Below, piece after piece: positions 11,792 to 22,845 of a stretch of 64,000 nt of DNA. Source of the DNA: Aldrovandia affinis (Eukaryota > Chordata > Actinopteri > Notacanthiformes > Halosauridae); assembly GCA_029706075.1 (NCBI GenBank), contig JAINUG010000305.1:838001-902000 (forward strand). The letters are read 5' to 3'. Numbering within the stretch: position 1 is the stretch's first letter; every line of letters starts with the position of its first letter. Made by a program: the position numbers and the translations under genes. The notes below the pieces were generated by a model, which worked only from the letters and a program-made list of their open reading frames with translations, ran no database searches and was not told the origin of the DNA.

Positions 11792-13480
11792 ATGATGGAA
11801 GGGGACTGGACAGTGGATCCAGACATGGAGTCTTGGCTGGAGGCAGAGGGGCACAAGCACCTGTCAAAAGTGCACCGACGTTCCCTCAAGGTCTACTTTC
11901 AAGCAAGTCCAGCCCTCAAATGCTCCTTTTTGGCTGAAATGGTGCCCGACGTTGCTGAGGCCATCAGTGAAATGGAGAGGGTGTTGAGAACCCTGAAGGG
12001 ATGACAAGAGATACAAAAAGTCCAAAAGAATAATGGCCACTCCCGCTCGGTGGTGCACCCTAGGGAAAAGGGAAAGAACCCAGGTAGGCCACAAGAGCAG
12101 CCGACTAGTGAAATAAGAACTGCTGATATGTGTGCTGGGTTAGAGGCAGAGTTGGGAGAGGCGCAAATGTTCATAAATGGCCAAGATAAAGTCATTCGGA
12201 AACTGGAGAAGTCTTGTCGGGACCTGAAGGAGGACCTGGTGAAGAACCAGAAGCGGGCGGCCATTGTTGAGGACCAATGGCGAGTCACCCTCCAGGAGAT
12301 CCAAAGGCTGAATAGTGCCCAGACTGAGCTGGACAGGGCAAAGGTGGAGTTGGGGACCTCAGAGGAGCGCCACCTGCTGGCTGTGGGGCAACTGCTGGAG
12401 GAGCACAGCGACTCCCTGAGGAAGATTGGGAACATTGCTGTGGAACTCGAGAATGAAAAGGCATCTCTTTGCAATGAGGTGAGATGTGTGGAGGCCCACA
12501 GACAGGAGCTGAAAGAAGAGGTGAAGAACCTAACCCAGATGTTAGAGGAAGAGCATCTGCAGTGTCTGAACATCCAGAAATCCCAGGACAAGGCCAAAGA
12601 AGAGTGGGCCAGGGCATTGTTGGATGTGCAGACCAGGCTCGAGCAGAAGGAGGCAGAGCTAAGGAGAGCAGCAGAGACCCATGCGTCCGAGGCAGAGCAA
12701 CTCCGCAGCCAAGTGGAGCAAGAGCGTGAGGGAAGGCGGGAGATAGAGGTACAGTTGGAGCAGGTGAAGACCCTTGCTTTACAAAGAGAAGAAAATATTT
12801 TTGCATTGCAGGAAATTCACCAAACTACCTCTGCAGCACTCCTGATCGAACAGAGGAAAAATGAAGAGCTCCCGGTTCTGAAAGAGCAACTGCGTGCCTT
12901 AACCAGGAAGCTGGACCAAAAAGAAGCCCAGCAGCTGGCCACGGAGAACTCTTTTTGTGAGACCTTGAAAATCCAAACGGAAACGCTACTTGACCTACAA
13001 AATCAACTGGACGAGGTGAGTGAAGAGCTTGAGTGTGCAAAACGTGTGCCCGGTGTACAAGATTCTGCCACACAGGTGGAGCTCTCACAGCCAGTGGAGC
13101 CAGCAGGAGGCAATGACCAGACATTGGAGTGGGATAGATGGTCTTCAGTCCCACTCAGCCTGCAGGACCTGGGAAGGGGACTAGAGGAGCAGTATGTGGA
13201 GGATGAACTGTGTTGGGACCACAGTGTTGAAGAGGGTCTCTTGACTATGGCTGAGGAGGCCTGGTTGAAGGCCCAACTATCTCCTGATGTGGTGAGTCCG
13301 TCGCTGTCACTACTGAGAAAAGTGAAGATTAGAGGTTTTCCACTGAAGGGAAACGGGAAACGGAACAGGCAGATGTTTAGATGGAATGACCGTGGGAAGC
13401 GTGTATGGAGCAGAGATGCAAGAAAGACAAAGAGAAAATTAAGTGTTGAAGAACATGTTTTCCCTGGTGGCCAAGCCTAA
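11792..13480 (+). CDS. coiled-coil protein of the LTR element, interrupted by one in-frame TGA
   Basis: One frame runs from the ATG at 11792 to TAA at 13478-13480, 563 codons, broken only by TGA at 12002-12004. Residues 1-70 form a short domain starting MMEGDWTVDPDMESWLEAEG. From about residue 90 to 420 the protein is a long Glu/Lys/Gln/Leu-rich alpha-helical coiled coil with heptad-like spacing (for example ELDRAKVELGTSEERHLL and QLRSQVEQEREGRREIEVQL). The last 60 residues are strongly basic (GKRNRQMFRWNDRGKRVW, then RKTKRKLS). I see no zinc knuckle, protease motif or polymerase motif. It could be a Gag-like structural protein or a captured host coiled-coil gene. The basic tail could bind nucleic acid, but that is inference. 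The TGA could be a CpG decay of CGA or a readthrough stop. Confidence 0.6.
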
Positions 13481-13798
13481 TCACCTGGAAGAGGAGTGGA
13501 AGTGGTTCACTGGAGGAGCCATGGATAGCTGGTGAAGCACAGAGCCCGAGGGGTGATCGGTCTGTCCGTGAAGCCCAGAGCCTGTACCCACTGGTGGCCA
13601 TTTTGTGGCAGAAAAGGTGAGCAACTTGTGCCATGCACTAATGACTTTCAGACCTTACAGCAGATGAATTGAGATGGAATCTGGACGTTTGACCTTGGCG
13701 GAAAACTGCCTGAGTGGACCTGGAGAGGGGGACCCTCCTGGTGGCCGTTGGACACAGGCCGCTCAGCCCTCCCGAGGTCAGAGCTGAGGAGGAGGGTG

Positions 13799-14358
13799 TG
13801 TGGCAGCCCAAGGGGCTGCACAAGGAAATGGCTGCCTGGCCTACAACACATGGGAGCCTGGGAACACTACATTTCCCAGCAGGCCACAGTCACACCTGAG
13901 CCAAGTCAAGGCAATGGGACTAACGACCAGCTGAAGGCCATTTCAAGGTCTATTTAAAGGTCTGATTCCCATCCCCCTGGGAGAGGAGTAGGAACGTGTT
14001 TGGAAAGGAGTTGGTGAGTGTGTTTGGGGAAGTAGAGAACCTGTGAAGTCGTTTGACCAGCCAGGATTTGAGGAGAGAGAGTTTTTTGGATTGTTGTGTA
14101 TGAAATTGGATATCGACTACGGACTGGATTGCGGAACGGAACTGGATTTTGTGGATTGGATTTTGGACATTGACAACGAGTAGGACTGTGGACTTTGTGT
14201 TTGTATTCCCCCGAATACCCCGCCCTTTGTTTTGTGTAGTGTTTGTCAAGATTAGTAGTTTAATAAATTATTGTTTTGTTTATATTACTGCCTCCTCCGT
14301 GTTCTTTAACTTGCCTACGCCCTCTGCAAGGTCCGTGCATGTCACCCAACCCCTGGGG
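13799..14358 (+). repeat. 3' LTR of the coiled-coil element
   Basis: It begins TGTGGCAGCCC directly after a purine-rich tract and matches the 5' LTR at about 97% by eye. Homology ends after CCCCTGGGG at 14358, where flanking DNA may already begin. Confidence 0.85.
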
Positions 14359-14480
14359 CGTGACTAAAAGTGACTAACATATATATATTTTTTCAAATAT
14401 AATATTTAAACTTTTCTATTCCAAACATCTGCATTCAGAATATTGAGTTATTCAGAACACAGTATTTTGAATAACATGTA

Positions 14481-14640
14481 CACTACCGGTCAAAAGTTTT
14501 GGAACACCCCCATTTTCCAGTTTTTACTTAAATTTAAGCAGTTCAAGCCCAGTGAATAACCTGAAATGGTACAAAGGTAAGCGGTAAACTGCCAGAGGTT
14601 AAAAAAAAAGTTTAGGTTACCAAAAACTTAAAAATAATGT
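14481..14640 (-). mobile_element. single-ended Tc1-like fragment
   Basis: It begins CACTACCGGTCAAAAGTTTT and is the reverse complement of 55845-55970, including the CTGCCAGAGGTTAAAA segment. Only this terminal part is present, just downstream of the LTR element. Confidence 0.75.
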
Positions 14641-15234
14641 CAGCCTGTCTTCTGTTGCCAACCAGCTGCTGGCAACACTCAGGAGGGCTTGAGGGCTCCC
14701 TGGAGGACAGCCATCGTTGAATCTATGCTTTATCGTTGTAATTCTTTGCTTATTATCTTAGTCTGCTATGATATAGTGTCTTTTAGGGGTTGTTTAGAAA
14801 TGTTACTTTATATTTTCGTGTATTCTAGTAGCTATTTCGTTTCCTTTTTCTTGTGTTTTTGCTACAATATAAGTTGACTTTCTCAAATTGTCTGTGTGAG
14901 CATGAAGCTTTTAGAGGGGACTAATACAGGAGGCCTCTCTCTCTCCCTCTCTCTCTTTCTCTTACCCTCCCTCCCTCTGTCAGGTCTGCTGGCATATCTT
15001 CCTTCCTGTGGTCCAAGGCTAAATATCCTGTCCTATTTTAATAAGCAAACAGGTCTCTGACATTGTGTGACCAAGCTGTTCTATCATTTAAGATCTACAC
15101 TAATGTTATTGTTTATGACAGAAACATGGAATTGAACAGAGCTGTTTGGAGGATGATTCCTTGCATGGTTACTTTAGAGAATTCTCTGAACTAAAGTTTG
15201 TCAGATGACTGGAAAATACTGATTGCAAATAAAT

Positions 15235-15279
15235 GCCAGTGCCAGTGCCAGTGCCAGTGCCAGTGCGTGTGTGTGTGCA

Positions 15280-15335
<56 letters not shown>

Positions 15336-15345
15336 TGTGTGTGTT
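15235..15345. repeat. (CCAGTG)n and (GTGC)n compound microsatellite
   Basis: About five CCAGTG units run to 15265, then about 19 GTGC-type tetramers to 15345. Open reading frames across it are artefacts of the repeat. Confidence 0.95.
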
Positions 15346-15350
15346 CTTTG

Positions 15351-15507
15351 CAAGGCCGAAATGACCATATATATTGGGGGGGACACATCCCCCCCAATAT
15401 TCAGATATGCTCAAAATGTCCCCCCCAATATATAGCCTAGCTGATATAAAAAATATAAATAAATTGATTTGGTCCCCCCCAATGTTGACTCCATGGTTAC
15501 GGCCTTG
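15351..15507 (+). mobile_element. short hAT-like MITE, copy 2
   Basis: This copy is nearly identical to the one at 2333-2487, 157 bp long, with the perfect 8-bp duplication GTTCTTTG (15343-15350 and 15508-15515). It was inserted at the edge of a (GTGC)n microsatellite. Confidence 0.88.
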
Positions 15508-16570
15508 GTTCTTTGTCTTGGTTAATACTGTTGAGAGTTCAAACATGAAAATTTCAGACAACTTCATGTTGATCGTAGCCTCCAAAAACAGTGCCAGAGA
15601 CACTTTTCTCCACATAACTTCTCAGGAATACAGAAATTGCTGAAGGAGCAATGGAGTGAAGTCTGATGCTCACTTTGGCTAAGAGCTAAAGTGAACATGC
15701 TTTTGATTGGCTACTGGGGTGCTTCAGTAGACACTGGGAATGTTTCGTGGAGTCAGGAAATCCTGAGCCCAGGCTTGTGGTCCCCTGTGGGAGTGGACAT
15801 GGACAGAGGAGAGGAGAACTTGGGGGGGTGGGGGCGGTCATGGTGGTTGGGGAGAGTTGCTGAAGGAAGGTCCCTCACTGGTACAGTTAACAATCAAATC
15901 ACACACTCCAGCAGGTGACTTAAATTCAGTAAGATTGCTATTTATTTTTAGGTTCCTTGAGCCTCATCTATCAAACGATCAAGCTTATTGAATAAATACG
16001 CAGAATAAATGAATAAATATTTGCTTATATAACTTATAACAACTCTCTACATCATTATAGCGTACAAGGTATAACATAATTTTTAGGGTGATGCTGATCT
16101 CTTGTGTCACCCATACATGATTCATCTGATAGTGCTTCACAAACATTGTGTGACACTCCTGGACGCATATATAAAAGAGTGCATTAAAAAGGGGGCTTCC
16201 CAAGATGATAACGATATCACCAATGATAGAGCACAGATGGCTCTGTCATGTTCTACAGGCCAGATACAGGAGCGGAATCCATACTGTGGCCTTGGAACAG
16301 CTGGGCAAAGTGGGAGCCAACTCACGTCGACAAGGTTACAGCAGGAGACGCTAATGACACTGTGCTATCCGCCGGAGTGAAGCGGATTAAGTCGGTAAGT
16401 GTTGCACCTTCCCCGTGTGTCACTGTGCGATTGAAGTGTCCTCTGCCCACACTGCTCTGGAAGTGCCAGGCCCAGTGCCTGTGTTCAGCCAGATGGGCCA
16501 GCTTCCCTATGGAAGGCCCCTAAACACGGCAGGCTGGGAGCCTATCACACTGTCAAAAAGGATTCACATG

Positions 16571-16940
16571 GCCTCCCGGGTGGTCTAGTGGTAGAACGTC
16601 TGACGCTGCCCACTAGAACCGGGGTTTGATTCCACCAGGTCGCGCCAGTTTCAGCTCTGGCTGGGAGTGCCACTAGGGGGTGGTGATTGGCTGTCCACCC
16701 CAGGGAGGAGGGGGGAGGGATAAAAAGCCTTGAGCTCGCTGCATATATGAGTGCTCCTATGTGTTATGGTGACAGGCTTCAGCTTAGGCGGGTGCCGGCT
16801 CGGAGAAGGCGGTGCAGCGTTCACTACCGGTCTCGGGACTAAGGCAGAGAGTTCTCATACGAGGGAGGGGATAATTGACATGAAAAAGCTAGGGTATAAT
16901 TGGATACTACATTGGGAGAAAAAAAAGAGAATAAGCAGCA
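16571..16940 (+). repeat. tRNA-derived SINE, family A, copy 1
   Basis: The head GGTCTAGTGGTAGAACGTC (A box region) and GGTTTGATTCC (B box) resemble a tRNA gene. A body of about 300 bp contains CCAGGGAGGAGG and GGGATAATTG, with an A-rich end at about 16920. Copies with the same layout lie at 27342 and 50689. Confidence 0.8.
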
Positions 16941-18963
16941 AAAATGCTAGAAAATTCACCCAGCTCTAGAAAACGCTACTGCAGTCACTGCACACCTGAA
17001 TCAGCTGGCCTTGCTTGGCTGAAATTATGCTGAAATGTAAAAGGCCCTCACAACAATCTCAGGTGTAATGAATGTTTAACACCTGCAGTGCTAATACCCC
17101 AGTAAATCACATCAAAGATGAATGTGTAGACAAACAAAATCGACAAGAAGCAAAAGCAAAAAATACTCAAATTTGTAAGGGAAATTGTTTCAGCTGGGTG
17201 CCAGGACTCCCTTGCTAAAACATTGGGCAGCATGCTGGTCCATCTCTGTAAGAAAAATATGAAATTCTGATGACAAAATCTGCTTTTTTTTACAATAGAT
17301 GTTTTAAACACAAAGAGAAACACATACACACAGATAAAATGAATAAACAATACACAAGGTCCATTTCCAGTCTACCATCTCATTACTGAACTGCACAGTA
17401 ATGCAGAAGTATGTCTAATCAAATCCACCTTGTATTATTCACACAATACAACAAGTGCAAACAGAAATATGAGGGACTGTGGGTATTGTTTAATTCAAAT
17501 TCAGCAGTCCTTCTGCTTTACGTAAGTCCACACATTACATATTTTATGGCGTGAATACTATACAATCAACGCAGATGTGTTTTAATTATTAACAATTATT
17601 AAGCATTTAAATATTTAGAGGCAAAAAACACCAAAACACTGATGAGTAAGAATGACGTCATGCATAATGCATCTTCGTAATGGCGATGGCAGCCTCGTTA
17701 AGGGCTCCAGATCTTTCAGCGTTAATGTTGCAGTACTAGGCCTACCTGTTGCTCAGGAGAACGAGCTTTGTTTCCCAGCAGGTTCACTGTGATTCATCTT
17801 CCCACTTGCTCCCCACAAACTGTGTCCATATGTGGAATGCATATTATACTCCAACACGAACGACCAGCTTATATGTGTATATATATACATATCTGAAACG
17901 TTATTAACCTGTGTACGTAATGGTGTTGGAAGAACATGCATTAATTGGCACCAAAAAAAGAAGCAAAAATGGAGCATGCCTGTCTAACACATGCACAATC
18001 TTTACAACCCATAGCGCACACAACTTAAGCGATGTTCGGTTCCATTGTGTCCTTTGGGGTGGTAATCGGTGCTATTTTTAGAGCCTGCTTATTGACTTCC
18101 AAGTCATTGTATTTGCGCTTGTCAAGGCGCAGCGCCTGCAGAGACACTGACTCACACACCTCGCCTCATCTCGCGCATTCGGAGCGAGCTCGCGCGGGCT
18201 GGCTCCACGAGGCCAGATCAGTTCATTCGCAGGGAGGTTATCGTTAAATTGGCCATTGCCCACGGTGAAACAATTGAATTAATAATTGAACATTAATTAA
18301 CGTTAATATGAGGAAAATATTCACACAGTAGCCTAGGCTGCACGACCTTATCTCCCCAGATGGCAGCAGACCGTTGCGTTGCAATATTACAGGCTACCGA
18401 TTGGGTAGGGGCTGTAAGGTCGACGTTGTGTTGCAGGGTGAATTTGTGAACCATCTATGTCAGCTGTCCTGTTTAAGAGGAATCTGAACCGTTACTATTT
18501 CTCGAACTTGCCTAACATTCGCGAAAATCAAAGAAAATGACATCTGCAGAGTGCACATATGAGATGGCTCGCTGGAGATGATTAGGCATGTTATTAGGCA
18601 TCTTGTTGTTATTATTATTAGTAGTGTTGGTTTATTTAAATTATACAATTAGTAGCCTGTTCTTGATATCAGTATTATTACTACATGTAAGACGTTTTCA
18701 ATAAATTGATTTGATTACAAATATTAGCAGTCATTATTTTGAGCAAGCTCTCGGGTGGTTCCTTTGTAATCATTTTGTGAAAAGTGAATGTACAGTGTCC
18801 TTGATTCATAAACGTTGCAAATAAAGCTGCTAGTTGCCAATCAAATATATTATTATGACGTCCTGGAGATGTGTTGTGGATGAGCAAACGCTAAAAAAAA
18901 CACATTTTCCATATGAATTGGCAGAGATCATATTGACGTCTCAGAGAGGTGTGTGTGCCTACT

Positions 18964-19013
18964 GGGTAGTTATACAGTGTAGTTATACAGTGTAGTTATA
19001 CAGTGTAGTTATA
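18964..19013 (+). repeat. 15-bp tandem repeat
   Basis: TAGTTATACAGTG-type units, about 3.5 copies, roughly 290 bp upstream of the candidate oxtr TATA box. Confidence 0.85.
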
Positions 19014-19298
19014 GCCTACAGAACCATATAAAAAATGGTTTCATATAAGTTTAATCACATGCATTTCTATATTATTTTAATTATTTAAAGGGTGAACCTG
19101 GGAAATAATTATTGAATACATTGGGCGCTTTGTATGGAAATATAATTTATTTTCTGTACTGATACAGTATTTCAGTTCAGACTTGTGTGGCCCCTCGGTG
19201 CATGATGATAGTAATACTTTGGCGCACAGGGCCACCTACTGGTAGCAATGTGTAACTGAGCTGTTCCTTCCCAGTCTTCCCCAAAGATATACAAGTGG

Positions 19299-19305
19299 TA
19301 TAAAT
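19299..19305 (+). promoter_or_regulatory. oxtr: candidate TATA box of oxtr
   Basis: TATAAAT lies about 770 bp before the oxtr ATG, on the coding strand. Transcription would start near 19329-19336. It is the best TATA-like site close upstream of a usable 5' untranslated exon. This is inference only; no transcript evidence is available. Confidence 0.35.
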
Positions 19306-19329
19306 ATCAAGATGCTAGGCATACACAGC

Positions 19330-20069
19330 GAGAGAGTGAGGCTAGGCTGGTGGTTTCCTTAACTTCCTGGACTTGAGCCTAAACGCTACCAAAGACGATT
19401 AGACGCAGCATAATCTACAAATGATTCAAATTATATCTATAATAGAGGAATTTACAGATACAAATATGGAACAGTTTTTTTTTTTCTAAACCAAATTGCA
19501 AGTATGTTTATTCTTATACTTCTTCATCTTCTTCATATTATTATTATTATTATTATTACAGATTTTTTATTGAGTTAACATTTTTAACACAATAAATGTC
19601 AGTTGTCAATATAATGTGTATCATGTGCTAATGGGTTGTGGTCACGCATTTTAAATTGTTATTAGAGAGAATTATAATTGTATTTTCTTATTGTGTTTGA
19701 TTTATGCGTATTTTATCTTAACATTTTTCATTAAACGCGTTTTGCTTTTGCGTTAATTTCCTGCCACGCATGGGACATGAAGAGCAATACTGTGTCTTTC
19801 TTATTTGTTTTAGCCTTTCTCTGTGATTAAGCCAAGCGGATGAAAGAAGAGAGGCGTTCCTGCACAATCAAAATTGACTCTGCGATTGACAGAACTCAAG
19901 ATGTAGACGTTTAAATCATCCGAGAGTTTATTTAGTTAAGTTACCTGAAGAACGAAGGAAGGTATTAAAACGTATACAAATACTTACCAATGTCAATGGG
20001 TGAGTGACGAGTAACTGCTAAAGTAACAGAACCGCTTGCGAATAGAGGGAACATCAACGATTACGCGTG
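19330..20069 (+). other. oxtr: candidate oxtr 5' untranslated region with a short intron
   Basis: A possible non-coding exon runs from about 19330 to 19501 and ends at the good donor AA|GTATGT (19502). A pyrimidine-rich acceptor, TTATTTGTTTTAG, ends at 19813. Exon sequence would then continue to the ATG at 20070. Mammalian OXTR also has 5' non-coding exons, which makes this layout plausible. The two splice sites are read from sequence; their use is inferred. Confidence 0.3.
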
Positions 20070-20991
20070 ATGGAGAGTCTTTTCAAAGAGCAAGATTTTG
20101 GGGTAATGAACGCGTCCTGGACTAACTCGAGTCTCGGCAACGAGAGCGAAAGCGCAAACCAGACGGTGAACCCCTTGAAGCGGAACGAAGAAGTGGCCAA
20201 AGTCGAGGTGACTGTGCTCGTCCTGATCTTACTGCTCGCCCTGGCAGGAAACCTGTGCGTACTGCTAGCCATTCGCACGACCAAACACAGCCAGTCTCGG
20301 ATGTACTATTTCATGAAACACCTCAGCATCGCGGATCTGGTCGTGGCGGTCTTCCAGGTGCTGCCGCAGCTCATCTGGGACATAACGTTCCGATTTTACG
20401 GACCCGACTTTTTGTGCCGGCTGGTTAAGTACCTGCAGGTCGTCGGAATGTTCGCCTCCACGTACATGCTTGTGTTGATGTCCATAGACAGATGCTTAGC
20501 GATATGCCAGCCATTGCGCTCTTTGCACCGAAGGAAAGACCGCTTCTATGTCATCGCTTCTTGGATGCTCAGCCTGTTGTTTAGCGTCCCGCAAGTGTAC
20601 ATATTCTCCCTGATAGAGGTGGGCAACGGAGTTTACGACTGCTGGGGAGACTTCGTGCAGCCTTGGGGTGCCAAAGCGTACGTGACGTGGATTACCCTAA
20701 CCATATATATCATTCCAGTGGCCATACTAAGCATCTGTTACGGACTGATAAGCTTTAAAATATGGCAAAACTTTAAATTGAAAACCAGGAGGGACCAGTG
20801 CATAACTCTCACCCCGAAGGCGTCCAGGGGTACGGCGCTTTCTCGGGTGAGCAGCGTCAGGCTCATCTCCAAGGCAAAGATCAGGACGGTTAAAATGACG
20901 TTTGTGATAGTCGTCGCGTATATCGTGTGCTGGACGCCCTTTTTCTTCGTGCAGATGTGGTCGGCTTGGGATCCAGAAGCGCCCAGAGAAG
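20070..20991 (+). CDS. oxtr: oxytocin/isotocin receptor, coding exon 1 (N-terminus to TM6)
   Basis: This exon encodes residues 1-307 plus the first base of codon 308 of a class A GPCR for oxytocin-type neurohypophysial peptides. The family acts at the plasma membrane and signals mainly through Gq/phospholipase C. The extracellular N-terminus has four N-glycosylation sequons (N14, N19, N24, N30). TM1 has the GN pair (G60-N61), TM2 has LSIADL with D89, and C116 is the TM3 disulfide cysteine. The TM3 end is D140-R141-C142, the DRC variant of DRY typical of vasopressin/oxytocin receptors. TM6 has CWTPFF followed by VQMWSAWD, close to the mammalian oxytocin receptor. I chose the ATG at 20070: it has G at -3 and +4 and gives 389 residues, the same as human OXTR. 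The reading frame stays open to 21017, but homology stops at 20991, followed by GTAACC, a donor in phase 1. The intron position between TM6 and TM7 is the conserved one. Confidence 0.96.
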
Positions 20992-22039
20992 GTAACCTTT
21001 CCGCCTGTGACGAATAAAAACCCCGCGCGTCACATACATCTTGTAATGTGAGCTTGTCGAATGGGTGTCCATCCCTGTGAACATTTCCCAAGACAATATA
21101 TGAAAGTTGATGGACAGCCTATATAAGCTACAATGTAGCCTATGCAATTAAGTATAGTCAGTTGGAGACGTACCGTTGGCCGTGCCCAGCTGTTATCTGT
21201 GTTGTTTTCATAAATATGACATTTTGCAACCGCAGTTTCTGGAACTCAGTACTTTGCCACACGCAATTTAATAGGGAGATGGAGAGTGCAGACGAAGTCA
21301 CACAGTAGGCTAGATGACTTAGTGAATTTCTGTCTCCTGACAATCACTATGAGTTTGATTTAATTATGTATTATTAACGTTGGATTTCTCTTCCAAAGTT
21401 CATAATTTGGAAGTATATTTGCTACCTAACGCATTCACCTGGTCACTTTTTGTGCTGCGCTTCTGTAACCTACTCAGCATAATATGAAATGTGTTGGGCA
21501 CAGTATGAAATGGCCTAAAATGTTATTGCTTAAATATTGTCTTAAAAGGTATTATTTATTTATGATCCGTAGTTCCTTTCAGCACAGTTATTTAAAGTTT
21601 CGCCTAAAACTGGTGCACCTATGTCCACATATTTAGGCTATTCTAAGGGGCGGCGCCAGAAAATTTTGGTTGGGGGTGCTAAGGAGGTGCTTTATGGTTG
21701 TGAGGGGGTGCTCATGAAATGTATACACCCGTGCAGGTCACGGGCGCGCAGACCACGGCTATGAAGGCTACATTACTACGCATAATGTTTAAACCGTCTA
21801 GTCAGATATTACAGCACGGCTACTACAACAAGCATGCTATGCATTGCTTCAGCTGATGTACTGCCATCTCACGCACTCACAAATTAATACAATAACCCAG
21901 ACCCTCAATACCAATAGCCAGGAAAACATTGTCACTACATGACAGATAAACACTGCTTAGACCATCTCACTCATTGCAAAATCAACTGGAGCTTGTGTTG
22001 GCTCGATTTCTTCTTAGTTTTTAGTAGCCCGGAGCCCGA

Positions 22040-22660
22040 ATTTATTTTTTACAGCACCTGCACTGATTCAAATAACTCTGTCGCCAGTTGTATGTTTTTA
22101 ACGCAGTCCACCAAAACAAGACTTGGAGGATGAGCGTGGCAATGGATATACAGTGCCTGTGGGACATCTTTTCTGAATGTATCTGCTACACCGTTATGAC
22201 AGCCTGACATAACGGCTGCGCCGTCATAGCATTGAGCAACGCACGTATTGTGCTCAATGTTGCATTTATTATGTGTCAATTTGATTGTTTTTAAGAGCGA
22301 ATCAGCGTCTAATCCATCGGCTGAAGTGAAATGTAGGAATTATTCCAGTGCAACATCATTGTGCAAATAGCGTGCCACCACAGACACCTGTTATTTTTTG
22401 CGTCCTTACTTTCGTCGACTATCAATGCAAACAGTCCAGCTTCCTCTATTTCACTACTTATTTGCTCCCTAACCATATTTGCCATAATTTCAATTAACTC
22501 GTTCTGTATATCATGGTGAGTATACTTCGCATTTCTGGGATTGTCTGATATTTTTTGCGCAACAGTTTTGTCGAACTTGCCAATAACGTGTAAAAATTCA
22601 ATGAAGTTGAGATGGCAACGTATCGTACGTAGGTTAATTATAGGTACCCTCGTCAAAAAA
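22040..22660 (-). pseudogene. hAT transposase relic (ZMYM1/DUF4371-like)
   Basis: Two minus-strand frames match a hAT transposase of the DUF4371/ZMYM1-like type. The first (22656 downward) has NAKYTHHDIQNELIEIMA and FALIVDESKDA, where the DESKD stretch holds a catalytic Asp region. The second (22279 to 22049) has CVAQCYDGAAVMSG, then HCHAHPPSLVLVDCV. They are separated by a frame break and the C-terminal dimerisation domain is not seen. A GGGGCGGCGCCAG word at 21645 with a GGGGGTGCT-rich tract could be an end of the same element. Confidence 0.75.
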
Positions 22661-22845
22661 AGATTTTTTATGATTTTCCTAAAATGTATATGATTAGTAT
22701 TTACTTAAAAGATACTTTCTTTAGTGTATCTGTGGCTGCTGGGTAACCAGCCAGCCAGGGTGTAACATTGGCTGCTAAATGTGTATTAGGCAGGAAGGGG
22801 GAGAAGAGACTTGCTTGTGAGTCTCAAATCGAAGAAAGTTACAGA

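Larger units (their letters stand above)
11101..14358 (+). mobile_element. LTR retroelement with a coiled-coil ORF and no pol
   Basis: Two near-identical direct repeats (11101-11684 and 13799-14358) begin TGTGGCAGCCC and flank about 2.1 kb. Each LTR has a TATTTAAAGG promoter-like site (11262, 13951 area) and a TTTAATAAATT poly(A) region near its 3' end. A possible primer-binding site TGGTGGAGAATGCGG starts at 11695. A purine tract, GAGGAGGAGGG, directly precedes the 3' LTR. By eye the LTRs differ by roughly 15 substitutions plus one indel of about 28 bp, which suggests a fairly young insertion. The internal region holds one coiled-coil reading frame and no protease, reverse transcriptase, RNase H or integrase. 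No target site duplication was found; the 3' LTR may have lost its last bases. The element resembles a large non-autonomous LTR element (LARD-like). Confidence 0.82.
15516..19298. other. upstream region of oxtr
   Basis: Besides the SINE at 16571 and the 15-bp repeat at 18964, nothing is recognised. A GC-richer stretch at 18115-18230 (GCGCATTCGGAGCGAGCTCG) stands out from the AT-rich surroundings and could be a distal regulatory element. Confidence 0.5.

Noticed and set aside
12285-12806. Minus-strand open frames opposite the coiled-coil ORF
   Set aside because: These are antisense shadows of a Glu/Lys-rich coding strand, giving Ser/Leu/Pro-rich text with no motif.
15169-15615. Open frames rich in HTHART or VRAC repeats
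   Set aside because: They are translations of the (GTGC)n and (CCAGTG)n microsatellite.
16571-16640. Functional tRNA gene with A and B boxes
   Set aside because: The same head recurs at 27342 and 50689 with a shared 300-bp body, so it is a SINE head. The cloverleaf is not convincing.
20992-21017. Extension of oxtr exon 1 to a stop at 21017 as the true C-terminus
   Set aside because: This would drop TM7. A phase 1 donor at 20992 and the matching exon at 32323 restore a full-length receptor.
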